Source: a virus. From it: 41,581 nucleotides of DNA. Each line of letters starts with the position of its first letter. The stretch's first letter is position 1. The translations under genes were made by a program, and so were the position numbers. Shown here in pieces: positions 6,580 to 15,970 of the stretch. The stretch spans positions 1-41,581 of IMG/VR virus record IMGVR_UViG_3300042484_000751; one strand, 5' to 3'. The notes under the pieces were generated by a model, which made no database searches, was not told the origin of the DNA, and worked only from the letters and a program-made list of their open reading frames with translations.

Positions 6580-9104
6580 GTTAATCCACTACCTGAAATG
6601 ATCCAGCTTGTTGAAGTAATCTTGATTGCAGTTGCAGAACCATATTGTGCAAGACTTCGTGAGCCAGTGGTGCCAGCAGAAGACAAATACATGGTATCGG
6701 TAGTAATCGCTATTGTTACTACTTGACTTGTCATGTTAATAAATGTAATTGCAGTACCAATTGGATAAGCTACAGAACTATTTGCAGGGATCGTGAATGT
6801 CCTTGCATTGGCATCACCTGATGGATGTAGTATGTGTTTTCCAGCGTCATCCAAAACTAATGTGTAAGCCGCCGATTGACTGTTTTGTGGAATGTTTAAA
6901 TAACCAATATTTTTAGTTGCGTCTCCACCTGCAATCGAAGTCCATGTTGGAGCCGCCGCAGAACCGCCAGAGGTCAGCACCTGACCGCTTGTGCCGTAGT
7001 TAGCACCTGATAAGCCAAATGCACCATCTTCAGTAATACGCAGTCTTTCTGTTGAACTGGATGATGAATTGTTGGTAAATAACATCATACACCCACCACT
7101 TGATGCATTAATACCGGGTGCGGAGGCTAATGTTGCCTGTACTTTTACTTCTGCGGCAGTGTTTTTTCCCCAAAAATCTAAAAATGTTTTTACTACTCCC
7201 TGCGAACCTGTATCGGTGTTTGCAATTACACTATGAGTTCCACCACTACCAACAACAGCAAGCTTTCCATATGACGATGGACTTGTAGTCCCAATACCTA
7301 CATTACTATTAACATCCATAGTAATAATAGGACCATTAATACCTAACTGAAATAATGCTGATGCGGCAGAACCTGCTGTTGGTATTATGAAATCAATAAG
7401 AGCATCTGCAATTGTTCCGGCGTAATCTTCAAACTGCAACCTAGTTGTTCTTGCAGTAGCATTTGTGCCTCTTATTCGCATGACCGCACTAGTACTTGTA
7501 CCAGTGTCACCCCTTACATCTAATGGCGCATTGGGCGCAGAAGTACCAATTCCTACAAGACCTGCGCTTGAAATACGCATACGCTCTGTTTGAGCAGAAT
7601 AAAAAATGATACCTTGATGACCATACGCACCAAGACCATCATCATTCCCCGAACCAAGGTTAACAGCTTTAAACCCAATACCCCCAGCACTACTTGGGCT
7701 AATCGAGTTCCTCAAAGTAATGTAGTTATTTGTTGGGCTTGCAAATCCATCTACACATAAAGAGCCGTTAATATCTAGTTTGTGGTCAGGCGAACTTGTT
7801 CCAATACCTAAATTCCCACTTGCATCCAGAGTCATCGCCTCGGTAAAGGTGATATCGGCCCCTGCCGTTCCTGATGCGGCTGTGGAAAATTGAAAACCCC
7901 CACCTGAAGCAGATAATCGAGAAGCAAAGCCGGTTATTGCGTATGTTTGAGTATTTGAACTAACTTTTTGAACTGTATTAACGCCTAAATATGGAAATCC
8001 AGAACTTGTTGACGAAGCAAGTGCAATAGGGAAATTGCTTGCATTGAATTGGGTTTGAATACCGTTAACTGCATTGTTGCCTGTGTAGACATGAACTCTA
8101 CTTTGTCCAGTTGGAGTAAGTCCTAAACCTAAATTAGTCCCGTCAAACAACAGCCCAGACCCAGTAGCCAATGCGCTTGAACTAGATGCGTACACCACAC
8201 CATTGGCAGTGAATGATGTTAGGTTTGTACCGCCATTGGCAGTTGGTAAAGTTCCTGTCACTCCAGTTGTCAAAGGCAAACCAGTTGCATTAGTCAATGT
8301 TGCGCTTGTTGGTGTTCCAAGAATAGGTGTAACGAAAGTTGGGCTATTTCCAAATGATGTCAGACTTGAAGATGTGATACCTGAACCTAGAGTAGACCCA
8401 CTTAGTACACTGGTACCATTTATTTTTAAAACTTTACCGGTTAATAGATTAAGATCTTCTGAAGACGTCCACGCGGTTGTAGCTGAAACCCAGTTAAATG
8501 TCTTATCTGTTGCACCTTTAAGAGTAATACCCCCATTATCTGCAGTTACATCAGATGGGGTTGCAACAGAACCTAATTCAATATTCTTATCGTCAACAGT
8601 TAAAGTCGTAGAATTTATTGTGGTGGTAGTACCATTGACTGTTAAGTCACCACTTAGAGTTATATTGGCGGCAGCAACTGTACCGGTAAAAGTCGGTGAA
8701 GCAGAAAATACTAAACTACCTGTACCAGTTTCATCACTGATTAAGGTGGCAAGTTGAGCAGAAGTGGTAGAGGCAAATTGCGATAAAGAATTCGCTGTAG
8801 TAGCGAAACTGGTTAATTGCGCATTAGTAGCATAAGAGGCAAGCTGAGCATTAGTAGCATAGGAACTAAGCTGTGCGTTGGTGGCATAACCAGAAAGAGC
8901 GCCCCCGGTAATGTAACCTAACTGGGTAACATTAGCGTATACTCTTGCATTTGAAAAGTATTGATTAGAGCCCTCCGGTACCACCGAAGTATTAAGAGAG
9001 CCCCCTGCGGATAGTGCCCATGCCTCACCATTGTATGTCCAGGTCTTACCGCTGAACGTATAAGTGGTATTTGCACTCGGCGAGGAAGGAAAATTTAAAG
9101 CCAT
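6576..9104 (-). CDS. Tail fibre protein, 842 residues
   Basis: Long modular fibre. Residues 1-35 (LNFPSSPSANTTYTFSGKTW) match the N-terminus of the 2009-residue fibre and are probably its virion-attachment module. Next come three or four tandem YATNAQL units (about 75-105), a TTSAQLATLISDETGTG unit, and an NGTTTTINSTTLTVDDKNIE beta module, also shared with the larger fibre. The centre has GIGTSSP-type repeats (NLGIGTSSP, LVGIGTSAP, NVGIGTTSP), typical of triple-stranded fibre shafts. The C-terminus (from about 755: AYTLVLDDAGKHILHPSGD) is a compact beta domain rather than an S74 chaperone. It is headed by a late promoter and a stem-loop, and is ATGA-coupled to the DUF1566-like gene. Confidence 0.88.
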   Translation of the reverse strand: MALNFPSSPSANTTYTFSGKTWTYNGEAWALSAGGSLNTSVVPEGSNQYFSNARVYANVTQLGYITGGALSGYATNAQLSSYATNAQLASYATNAQLTSFATTANSLSQFASTTSAQLATLISDETGTGSLVFSASPTFTGTVAAANITLSGDLTVNGTTTTINSTTLTVDDKNIELGSVATPSDVTADNGGITLKGATDKTFNWVSATTAWTSSEDLNLLTGKVLKINGTSVLSGSTLGSGITSSSLTSFGNSPTFVTPILGTPTSATLTNATGLPLTTGVTGTLPTANGGTNLTSFTANGVVYASSSSALATGSGLLFDGTNLGLGLTPTGQSRVHVYTGNNAVNGIQTQFNASNFPIALASSTSSGFPYLGVNTVQKVSSNTQTYAITGFASRLSASGGGFQFSTAASGTAGADITFTEAMTLDASGNLGIGTSSPDHKLDINGSLCVDGFASPTNNYITLRNSISPSSAGGIGFKAVNLGSGNDDGLGAYGHQGIIFYSAQTERMRISSAGLVGIGTSAPNAPLDVRGDTGTSTSAVMRIRGTNATARTTRLQFEDYAGTIADALIDFIIPTAGSAASALFQLGINGPIITMDVNSNVGIGTTSPSSYGKLAVVGSGGTHSVIANTDTGSQGVVKTFLDFWGKNTAAEVKVQATLASAPGINASSGGCMMLFTNNSSSSSTERLRITEDGAFGLSGANYGTSGQVLTSGGSAAAPTWTSIAGGDATKNIGYLNIPQNSQSAAYTLVLDDAGKHILHPSGDANARTFTIPANSSVAYPIGTAITFINMTSQVVTIAITTDTMYLSSAGTTGSRSLAQYGSATAIKITSTSWIISGSGLT

Positions 9105-9120
9105 ATTCTTTCAAAGAAAA

Positions 9121-9149
9121 ATCAGGGAGGTTCTTACACACTCCCTGAT
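9121..9149 (-). terminator. Stem-loop in the leader of the 842-residue fibre
   Basis: A perfect 9-bp inverted repeat (ATCAGGGAG / CTCCCTGAT) with an 11-base loop, followed in the minus direction by TTTTTC, resembles an intrinsic terminator. It lies after, not before, the TATAAATA at 9152-9159, so a late transcript would start with this hairpin. It may terminate read-through from the 2009-residue fibre, or protect the 5' end of the late mRNA. Confidence 0.65.
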
Positions 9150-9151
9150 TA

Positions 9152-9159
9152 TATTTATA
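9152..9159 (-). promoter_or_regulatory. T4-type late promoter for the 842-residue fibre operon
   Basis: Perfect TATAAATA on the minus strand, 48 bases upstream of the ATG at 9104 and only five bases beyond the preceding stop. The expected start site falls at the edge of the 9121-9149 stem-loop. Confidence 0.75.
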
Positions 9160-9164
9160 ACGTA

Positions 9165-12100
9165 TTAAGGATGTGTCTTTTTGTATGCCTCAAAGTCTGC
9201 TTTCAATTCCTTAATGGCTTCAACCAGAACACCAATCACGTTGGTATACTTAATACCCATGTAACCGTCATCATCAGTTGTTACTACTTCTGGTAAGACT
9301 TCTTTAACTTCCTGGGCAATCATACCGATTGCAGATGTATTGCTGTCTTTCCATGTGAAGGTAACACCGCGTAGAGCATCAACAGCATCCAAAGCACCCG
9401 TAACAGTCATGATATTCTTCTTCAATCTCTTATCTGATGAAGAATTGTAATCAGTAGATGTTAACAAACCTGTAGAAGGATTAAAGAACAGCTTAGTATT
9501 AGAAATAGTTTGCGGAAGGTTACCAGATGTTGACGAGACGAAAGTTGGAAAAAAGCTTGCGTTGGTTGAGGTATCGTTAGTAATAGCAGTATTGGTAGCG
9601 TTTGTTGCCGCAGCTACCGTACCAGATACGCTTACGGTAACGGCTCCTGTTCCTCCACTTACAGAAATATTAGTACCAGCTACCAGGCTTGTTACACCGG
9701 TATTAGTAATAGTTTGATTTGGAAAACTTCCTGATACGCTTATAGCCGTTCCTGCAACTGTGGCAGGAGAAGAAGTTCCTGTACCTCCATTAGCTACTGG
9801 TAATGTACCTGTAACGCCAGACGATAATGGTAATCCCGTTCCACTAGTCAATACAATAGCTGAAGGGGTCCCTAGTGCTGGAGTAACAAGAGTTGGGCTA
9901 TTTGCAAATACCAATGCACCTGAACCAGTTTCATCTGAAATAACTCCTGCTAATTGCGAAGATGTTGTTGCTCCAAATTGAGCTAGAGTTCCTGCAGTTG
10001 TGGCAATTCCTGTCACTGCTCCTGAACTACCGTTAACAGAGATGACCCCGGTGTTAGTAATAACAGGTGTTGAACCTTCTCCGGTAGCTGTACCTACTGT
10101 GATACCACTACCAGCAGTCATTGAGGTTACATAATCTCCTGTTGTATCTGTACCAAGACGAACAGAATTAGGTTGAATACTTGCATTAAATGTACCGCCA
10201 TCGGCAGTACCAATAGTAAAGGTGTTACCTGAAGCGCTGAAAGTTGATACACCAGCAACGTTAACGTTAGCTGCGCTGGTAATTCGACCGAAGGTATCAA
10301 CCGTAAATACTGGTACCTTGGCTGCACCGCCGTATGTATTAGCTGTAACACCGGATGCTCCAGCAACTGTTGTACCATTAATTTTAAATACTTTACCTGA
10401 AGCTAGATCTATGTCTTGGCTAGATGTCCAAGCATTAGAAGTACTATTATAAAGATAAGTTGCATTTGCTCCAGCAACAGCAATACCGGCGCCATTAGCG
10501 GCTGCGCTATTAGTAGAGCCGCTGGCAACTGTAATAATCTTATCGGCGGTGGACAGTGTAGCAGAGGATACAGTTGTTGTGGTACCTGTAACTTGCAAGT
10601 TACCAGTTATTATCATGTCATGATTGACCGTGGTAGAACCGGTGGCTGCTCCCACTGACAATGTAGTAGCTGCTTTTGCAAAGTTAACCGTTGTTGCAGT
10701 TGTATTAATTAGATCAAATGATGCACTCGGGGTAGTAAGTGATGTTGTAATTGCTGGGCTTGTACCAAATACTAATACACCGGTACCGGTCTCATCGGTA
10801 ATTAATGTACGTAAATTAGCACTTGTAGGTTCTTGACCTAAGAATGTAGCAACTCCAGTACCAAAACCAGTAATATCTGTATCAAGACGAACAGAATTAG
10901 GTTGGATACTAGCATTAAATGTACCGCCATCTGCTGTACCAATTGTAAACGTGTTACCAGAGGCTGCAAATGTAGAAACACCGGCTACATTAACGTTAGC
11001 TGCGCTAGTAATTCTACCAAAGGTATCAACTGTAAATACCGGTACCTTGGCTGCACCGCCGTATGTATTAGCTGTAACACCGGATATTGCTAAAGATATG
11101 GTAGGTGTAGCATCTTCAGTACCAAAATTCGTACCCGTTAGACCTGTTCCAGGTACAACATTAGAAAGATAATTACCAGTAGTATCTCTACCTAGAACAA
11201 CTGAGTCTGGTTGAATACTTGCAGAGAATGTACCACCATCGGCAGTACCAATTGTAAACGTGTTACCAGAGGCTGCAAATGTAGAAACACCGGCTACGTT
11301 AACGTTAGCTGCGCTGGTAATTCGACCGAAGGTATCAACTGTAAATACTGGCACCTTGGCTGCTCCACCGTAAGTATTAGCAGTAACTCCAGAGGCTCCA
11401 ACAGCTGTTGTACCATTAATCTTCAGCACTTTACCAGAAGCAAGATTAATATCTTGGCTAGAAGTCCATGCAGTAGTTGCATGTACGTAGTTAAATGTAG
11501 CACTTGCACCATCAACGGTAATACCAGCTCCATCAGCAGCAGTACTGTTGGCAGCACCCTTGGCAATAGTAATGTTCTTATCAGCAACCTCAAGGGTTGT
11601 AGAAGAAACTGTAGTTGTCGAGCCAAGGACGATTAAGTTCCCATTAACAGTAACATTACCAGCTGTTAGATCACCAGCTCCGGATCCGCTTGGCGTTACC
11701 ACCGACAAGCCCCCGGCATTGTTGGTAAGTTGCAAACCACCCAGGTGAATAGTATTACCAGCTAGATAAAGATCTTTAAACTGATTAGTTGGGCTACCCA
11801 GGCTTTGAATTAAATTACCTGAAGGAATTAAATTACCAACCGTAATATTCTGTCCAGTTAATGCAGTTGCAAGCATTACATTAGAGATTGCACCGGTTGA
11901 ACCTCCAACCGATTCTACCAATGCGCTAACAATTATACCAGTTGCCTGTTCAACCCACTGTGAACTTGTACCATCGTCAAAGTATAAGTACGTAGTTCCG
12001 TCATCTTCATCAATCCATTGATCACCAATGTTCGGTGAACCAGGAGCATTTGCAGATACGGTAACATTTGCAATATTGGTAAAGTTAAATACACCAGTAC

Positions 12101-15100
12101 TGTTATTATATTGACCTTTAGTACCTGTTATAGATAAGGCAGCTCTTGCATTAGCATCGGTATATGTACCAGATGCAGATATGATACCGTTTGCAGTATC
12201 ATATGTAATACCAGTACCGGCTGTTATAGATTGTCTGGATCTAGCATTTGTAAAATACAGATTTGTTAATTCGGCAACATCAGCTGTAGTAATTGTACTT
12301 ACAGGTTTCTGTATAACAATATTACCAACCATTCCTGCGTGAACGGAGCATTGATAGACATATGTACTGCCGTTTAATGAATATGGTACTTTCCAAAATA
12401 ATTTACCAGTAACCTTGCCTTGAGCAGAAGAACCGGTTGTTACAGTTCCATCAGTTGCTACATGTGTTAAACCTGTATCGTAATTTGATCCTCCAGATGA
12501 TACTCTGATCATGAAAGGGTGACCGGTAACATTTAAATCAAATGATATAGTTTCCCCGGCAGTTACATAAATTGTAGGATTATTGCCAGAATATGAATCT
12601 AACAAAAAGTTCATTCCACTATTAGTAACCGCTAGTTGTGTTACTGCTGGTATTTCTGCAAGTATAGCTCTTGAATTAGAAAAATATAGATTAGTTAATT
12701 CAGCTACGTTTGCAGTCGTTAATACACCAGAAGATGTAACGGCAGAAGCAAGTTGTGCATTAGATACAGCACCGGTTGCTCCACCAACAGAAGAAACGCC
12801 TGATACAAGGGCTACGTTGGCAGCAGATGTAATTCTACCGAATTCATCAACGTTAATAACAGGAATATTCAACGCACTACCATATGTAGTAGCAATAACA
12901 CCTGTCTTAGCTTCACCGCTCAACAACGTTGCAACGTTACCGCCCAGACCAGATACCCCGGTACTGATTGGCAACCCTGTTGCATTGGTAAGAGTAGCTG
13001 AAGAAGGCGTTCCAAGTGCTGGAGTTACCAACGTCGGGCTGTTACTAAACACTACATTACCAGAACCTGTTTCATCGGTAATAGCAAATGCAAGCTTAGC
13101 ACTTGTTGGATCTGCCAAGAACGTTGCAACGTTAGCACCAAGACCGCTGACTCCAGAACTAATTGGCAATCCAGTTGCATTAGTCAATACCGCTGTTGAA
13201 GGAGTACCGAGGTTAGGTGTTGTAAGTACTGGGCTTGTTGAGAATACAACGTTACCGGTACCTGTCTCATCAGAGATTAAAGTAGCAAGTTCAGCAGATG
13301 TGGTTGAAGCAAATTGTGAAAGACCGTTAGCAGTGCTTGCAATACCGGTAACAGCACCAACTTGTCCATTAACAGATGTAACTTTAGCAGCTGTGTACGT
13401 GGTGCTGATTTCAGAACCATTCCACACACCAGTAGTAATAGTACCAACTGATGTTAAGTTAGATGCAACAACGTTAGGACCAAGGCCAGTTGCACTCAAT
13501 ACCTGGTTATTGTTTACTTTGTAAACCTTACCAGTAGCAAGATCAACATCTTGGCTAGAAGTAAATGCTGTAGTGGCGTGCACGTAGTTTAACGTTGCAT
13601 TAGCACCATCGATTGTGATACCTGCACCATCGGCGGTTGCGCTATCAGCAGCGCCTTTGGCTAAAGTAATATTTTTATCTGCAACATTTAATGTTGTGGA
13701 TGATACAGTTGTTGTAGTACCTTGAACAACCAAGTTACCAGCAATAACCATATTATTTAATATGTTAGTATTACCAGTAGCAGCACCAATGTTAACTGTA
13801 GTACCTGCTCCAGCAAAATTAACTGTAGTCGCACCTGTATTAACTAAGTCAAAAGATCCACTAGGTGTAGTTAATGATGTAGTGATTGCTGGACTCGTAC
13901 CAAATACCAATGCACCGGTACCGGTCTCATCAGTAATATAAGCTGCTAAGTTAGCGCTTGTAGGTTCTTGACCTAAAAATGTAGCTGTACCAGTACCTAA
14001 ACCACTGACACCAGTACTGATTGGCAGACCAGTCGCGTTTGTTAGAGTAGCAGCAGATGGTGTTCCTAAGTTAGGAGTAACCATGACTGGTGAGTTAGAG
14101 AACAGAATATTACCTGTTCCTGTTTCATCGGTGACTGCAGCTGCAAGATTAGCAGAAGAAGGCGTTGCTAAGAAAGTTGCTACACCAGTACCGAGTCCGC
14201 TGATACCTGTTGCGACTGGCAAACCTGTTGCGTTAGTCAATACTGCGTAAGAAGCTGTACCAATGTTAGGAGTAATTAAAACTGGGCTATCAGAGAATAC
14301 CAAGGAACCAGAACCGGTTTCATCTGAAACAAGAGTTCTAACTTCTGCGGAAGTAGTAGAGGCAAATTGTGCTAGTGAGTTAGCTGTGGTTGCAAAACCA
14401 GTAGCATTACCTGTCTGACCGTTAACAGACAAAACACCAGAGTTATTAATAGTAGGTGTTGTACCTTCGTTACCGAGACCGGAAATTGTAATACCGGTAC
14501 CAGCAACCAAGTTACTAACATACGCACCAGTAGTATCACGACCTAAAGTAACAGAATCTGGCTGAATAGAGGCAGAGAATGAACCGCCATCGGCAGTACC
14601 AATTGTAAAAGTATTACCAGAAGCGGTAAATGTTGAAACACCTGCAACACTGACGTTAGCGGCAGAAGTAATTCTACCGAATGTATCAACTGTAATAACT
14701 GGGACTTGAGAAGCACCACCGTAGGTGTTGGCAGTGACACCAGATGTATTTAAAGAGACATTACCTGTTGTAGCATTGTATGCAATTGGACCACCAGCAG
14801 CTGCATCAATTGAATTGCGTGCTCTTGATGTGGTGAAATACAGATTACCACCTTCGGCAACATTAGATGTATTCAATACACCTGATGCGGTAATACCAGC
14901 TGCCAATTGAGCATTTGATATAGCACCAGTAGCACCACCAACCGAAGTAACACCGCCGGTAATTGTAATTACACCAGTAGTATTATCATAGGAACCAGCG
15001 CCAGCAACTGAAATTGCAGCTCTTGCTCGCGCATTTGTAAAGTACTGATTAGTACCTTCAGTTACTGTGGTTGTGGTAAGAGCGGTGGAATTTAATTTCC

Positions 15101-15194
15101 ATGCTGAACCATTGTATGTCCAAGTCTTACCACCAAATGCATATGTATCATTGGTATTTGGACTTGATGGAAAATTAAGTGTTGCACCTGACAT
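9165..15194 (-). CDS. Giant tail fibre with internal cupredoxin fold and C-terminal S74 chaperone
   Basis: A 2009-residue fibre. Residues 1-36 repeat the LNFPSSPxxNxTYxFxGKTW module of the 842-residue fibre. Most of the chain is alternating repeat modules: SDETGTGxLVFxxSP with TNATGLPxxTGxSGLG, TYGGAxxVPVxTVDTFGRI, and NLxVxGTTTTVSSTTL. About residues 855-965 form a plastocyanin-like domain with H892 in GHPFM and C949, H952 and M955 in CSVHAGM. About 1045-1085 is a GDQWID...YFDDG...WVE module also found in the 501-residue fibre. The last 90 residues are an S74 intramolecular chaperone (SSDKRLKKNI, predicted dyad S1920 and K1925), which would trimerise the fibre and cut itself off. It has its own late promoter and an AAGGAA ribosome site. 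Confidence 0.92.
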   Translation of the reverse strand: MSGATLNFPSSPNTNDTYAFGGKTWTYNGSAWKLNSTALTTTTVTEGTNQYFTNARARAAISVAGAGSYDNTTGVITITGGVTSVGGATGAISNAQLAAGITASGVLNTSNVAEGGNLYFTTSRARNSIDAAAGGPIAYNATTGNVSLNTSGVTANTYGGASQVPVITVDTFGRITSAANVSVAGVSTFTASGNTFTIGTADGGSFSASIQPDSVTLGRDTTGAYVSNLVAGTGITISGLGNEGTTPTINNSGVLSVNGQTGNATGFATTANSLAQFASTTSAEVRTLVSDETGSGSLVFSDSPVLITPNIGTASYAVLTNATGLPVATGISGLGTGVATFLATPSSANLAAAVTDETGTGNILFSNSPVMVTPNLGTPSAATLTNATGLPISTGVSGLGTGTATFLGQEPTSANLAAYITDETGTGALVFGTSPAITTSLTTPSGSFDLVNTGATTVNFAGAGTTVNIGAATGNTNILNNMVIAGNLVVQGTTTTVSSTTLNVADKNITLAKGAADSATADGAGITIDGANATLNYVHATTAFTSSQDVDLATGKVYKVNNNQVLSATGLGPNVVASNLTSVGTITTGVWNGSEISTTYTAAKVTSVNGQVGAVTGIASTANGLSQFASTTSAELATLISDETGTGNVVFSTSPVLTTPNLGTPSTAVLTNATGLPISSGVSGLGANVATFLADPTSAKLAFAITDETGSGNVVFSNSPTLVTPALGTPSSATLTNATGLPISTGVSGLGGNVATLLSGEAKTGVIATTYGSALNIPVINVDEFGRITSAANVALVSGVSSVGGATGAVSNAQLASAVTSSGVLTTANVAELTNLYFSNSRAILAEIPAVTQLAVTNSGMNFLLDSYSGNNPTIYVTAGETISFDLNVTGHPFMIRVSSGGSNYDTGLTHVATDGTVTTGSSAQGKVTGKLFWKVPYSLNGSTYVYQCSVHAGMVGNIVIQKPVSTITTADVAELTNLYFTNARSRQSITAGTGITYDTANGIISASGTYTDANARAALSITGTKGQYNNSTGVFNFTNIANVTVSANAPGSPNIGDQWIDEDDGTTYLYFDDGTSSQWVEQATGIIVSALVESVGGSTGAISNVMLATALTGQNITVGNLIPSGNLIQSLGSPTNQFKDLYLAGNTIHLGGLQLTNNAGGLSVVTPSGSGAGDLTAGNVTVNGNLIVLGSTTTVSSTTLEVADKNITIAKGAANSTAADGAGITVDGASATFNYVHATTAWTSSQDINLASGKVLKINGTTAVGASGVTANTYGGAAKVPVFTVDTFGRITSAANVNVAGVSTFAASGNTFTIGTADGGTFSASIQPDSVVLGRDTTGNYLSNVVPGTGLTGTNFGTEDATPTISLAISGVTANTYGGAAKVPVFTVDTFGRITSAANVNVAGVSTFAASGNTFTIGTADGGTFNASIQPNSVRLDTDITGFGTGVATFLGQEPTSANLRTLITDETGTGVLVFGTSPAITTSLTTPSASFDLINTTATTVNFAKAATTLSVGAATGSTTVNHDMIITGNLQVTGTTTTVSSATLSTADKIITVASGSTNSAAANGAGIAVAGANATYLYNSTSNAWTSSQDIDLASGKVFKINGTTVAGASGVTANTYGGAAKVPVFTVDTFGRITSAANVNVAGVSTFSASGNTFTIGTADGGTFNASIQPNSVRLGTDTTGDYVTSMTAGSGITVGTATGEGSTPVITNTGVISVNGSSGAVTGIATTAGTLAQFGATTSSQLAGVISDETGSGALVFANSPTLVTPALGTPSAIVLTSGTGLPLSSGVTGTLPVANGGTGTSSPATVAGTAISVSGSFPNQTITNTGVTSLVAGTNISVSGGTGAVTVSVSGTVAAATNATNTAITNDTSTNASFFPTFVSSTSGNLPQTISNTKLFFNPSTGLLTSTDYNSSSDKRLKKNIMTVTGALDAVDALRGVTFTWKDSNTSAIGMIAQEVKEVLPEVVTTDDDGYMGIKYTNVIGVLVEAIKELKADFEAYKKTHP
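10312..10356. repeat. 45-base direct repeat, copy 1 (fibre gene)
   Basis: Identical over 45 bases to 11041-11085. It encodes part of the TYGGAAKVPVFTVDTF module and belongs to a longer diverged unit that includes 10190-10360. Confidence 0.85.
10936..10988. repeat. 53-base direct repeat, copy 1 (fibre gene)
   Basis: Identical over 53 bases to 11245-11297, at a 309-base offset, inside a longer near-identical unit (about 10921-11085 against 11230-11394). It encodes the ASGNTFTIGTADGG region. Confidence 0.85.
11041..11085. repeat. 45-base direct repeat, copy 2 (fibre gene)
   Basis: Second exact copy of 10312-10356, 729 bases away (243 codons), so recombination between the copies would stay in frame. 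Confidence 0.85.
11245..11297. repeat. 53-base direct repeat, copy 2 (fibre gene)
   Basis: Second exact copy of 10936-10988. The 309-base spacing is 103 codons, so unequal exchange would lengthen or shorten the fibre without a frameshift. Confidence 0.85.
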
Positions 15195-15231
15195 TTTATT
15201 CCTTATTGATTGGAAATTATCGTTATTCGTT

Positions 15232-15239
15232 TATTTATA
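15232..15239 (-). promoter_or_regulatory. T4-type late promoter for the 2009-residue fibre
   Basis: Perfect TATAAATA on the minus strand in the 74-base gap between the LamG-like gene and the giant fibre, 38 bases upstream of the ATG. Confidence 0.8.
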
Positions 15240-15268
15240 CTATTCAGACTGTCAAAAAATTAATTATG

Positions 15269-15970
15269 TTATATTCCAAATCTTGCTCTGTCTGCTTGAA
15301 AATTCTGTGAAATTTGTTCTGCTGATAAAGCTATGTTATAAAGTTGAGCTATTGCTATGTTGCCATTAAAATATCTACCGCCAAGATCATCTTGACCAAT
15401 TTTTATATCATCCAGGGTAGCGCTAGTATGAGATACTGTATTAGTGGCTGAAGTAATTCCTCCAGATTGACACAAATATGCCTTTGCTGTTGTGCTGGTA
15501 ACAGAAACTGCAACCATACACCATGTTAAATCTGGAATTAGTAGTCCACTATCCCATGTATACGTATTAACAGCATCGCTCCATGTATATGAAATTTTAT
15601 TAGTGGTACCAAAAAACGATATTCCTGTAGCAGTTGCGCTTCTAGAATACATGATACCATCAAAATCATCCTGGGGTCCGTTTCGTCTTATCCAGATTAC
15701 AAATGTAGCTGCTGTAGCTGTAAGTGAACCTGAACATTGAACAAAATCATTTGAACCATCAAAAACAATAGACCCACCATTTGTAGCACTATAAGCTGGC
15801 CCGTTAGTTAGTGTGCCATTTCTACCATTGCCACTTAAATCAGTCCAAGCTGTTCCTGAACCTGGATAACTTGAAGCCTTACCTGCATCTAAGTATAATT
15901 GTAATCCTGAAGATACAATAGGTAGATCAACCACCGTTACCCCATTAAGAGAAACACCTTGTATGATCAT
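15269..15970 (-). CDS. LamG / concanavalin-A-like lectin-fold protein
   Basis: A 233-residue protein. Residues about 20-230 carry the LamG-like signature: LQLYLDAGKASSYPGSGTAW, WTDLSGNGRNGTL, GGSIVFDGSNDFVQ, a central FVIWIRR strand, and YFNGNIAIAQLYNIALS with EISQNF-like residues at the end. Such domains bind carbohydrates and are common at phage fibre tips. The ATG at 15968-15970 overlaps the preceding fibre stop as ATGA, so I prefer it to the longer TTG start at 15988. Tight coupling suggests it is a receptor-binding partner of the 501-residue fibre. Confidence 0.82.
   Translation of the reverse strand: MIIQGVSLNGVTVVDLPIVSSGLQLYLDAGKASSYPGSGTAWTDLSGNGRNGTLTNGPAYSATNGGSIVFDGSNDFVQCSGSLTATAATFVIWIRRNGPQDDFDGIMYSRSATATGISFFGTTNKISYTWSDAVNTYTWDSGLLIPDLTWCMVAVSVTSTTAKAYLCQSGGITSATNTVSHTSATLDDIKIGQDDLGGRYFNGNIAIAQLYNIALSAEQISQNFQADRARFGI

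Noticed and set aside
10100-11700. Regular repeats resembling a CRISPR or minisatellite array
   Set aside because: The repeats are in frame, diverged at codon positions and encode tail-fibre shaft modules. There are no unique spacers of constant length.
12583-13524. Long plus-strand open frame (313 codons) opposite the giant fibre, with other plus-strand frames at 8203-8757 and 18357-18935
   Set aside because: They lie antisense to repetitive fibre genes. Their Val/Pro/Thr-rich, low-complexity products are what the complement of the repeat codons gives. No ribosome site or recognisable domain was seen.
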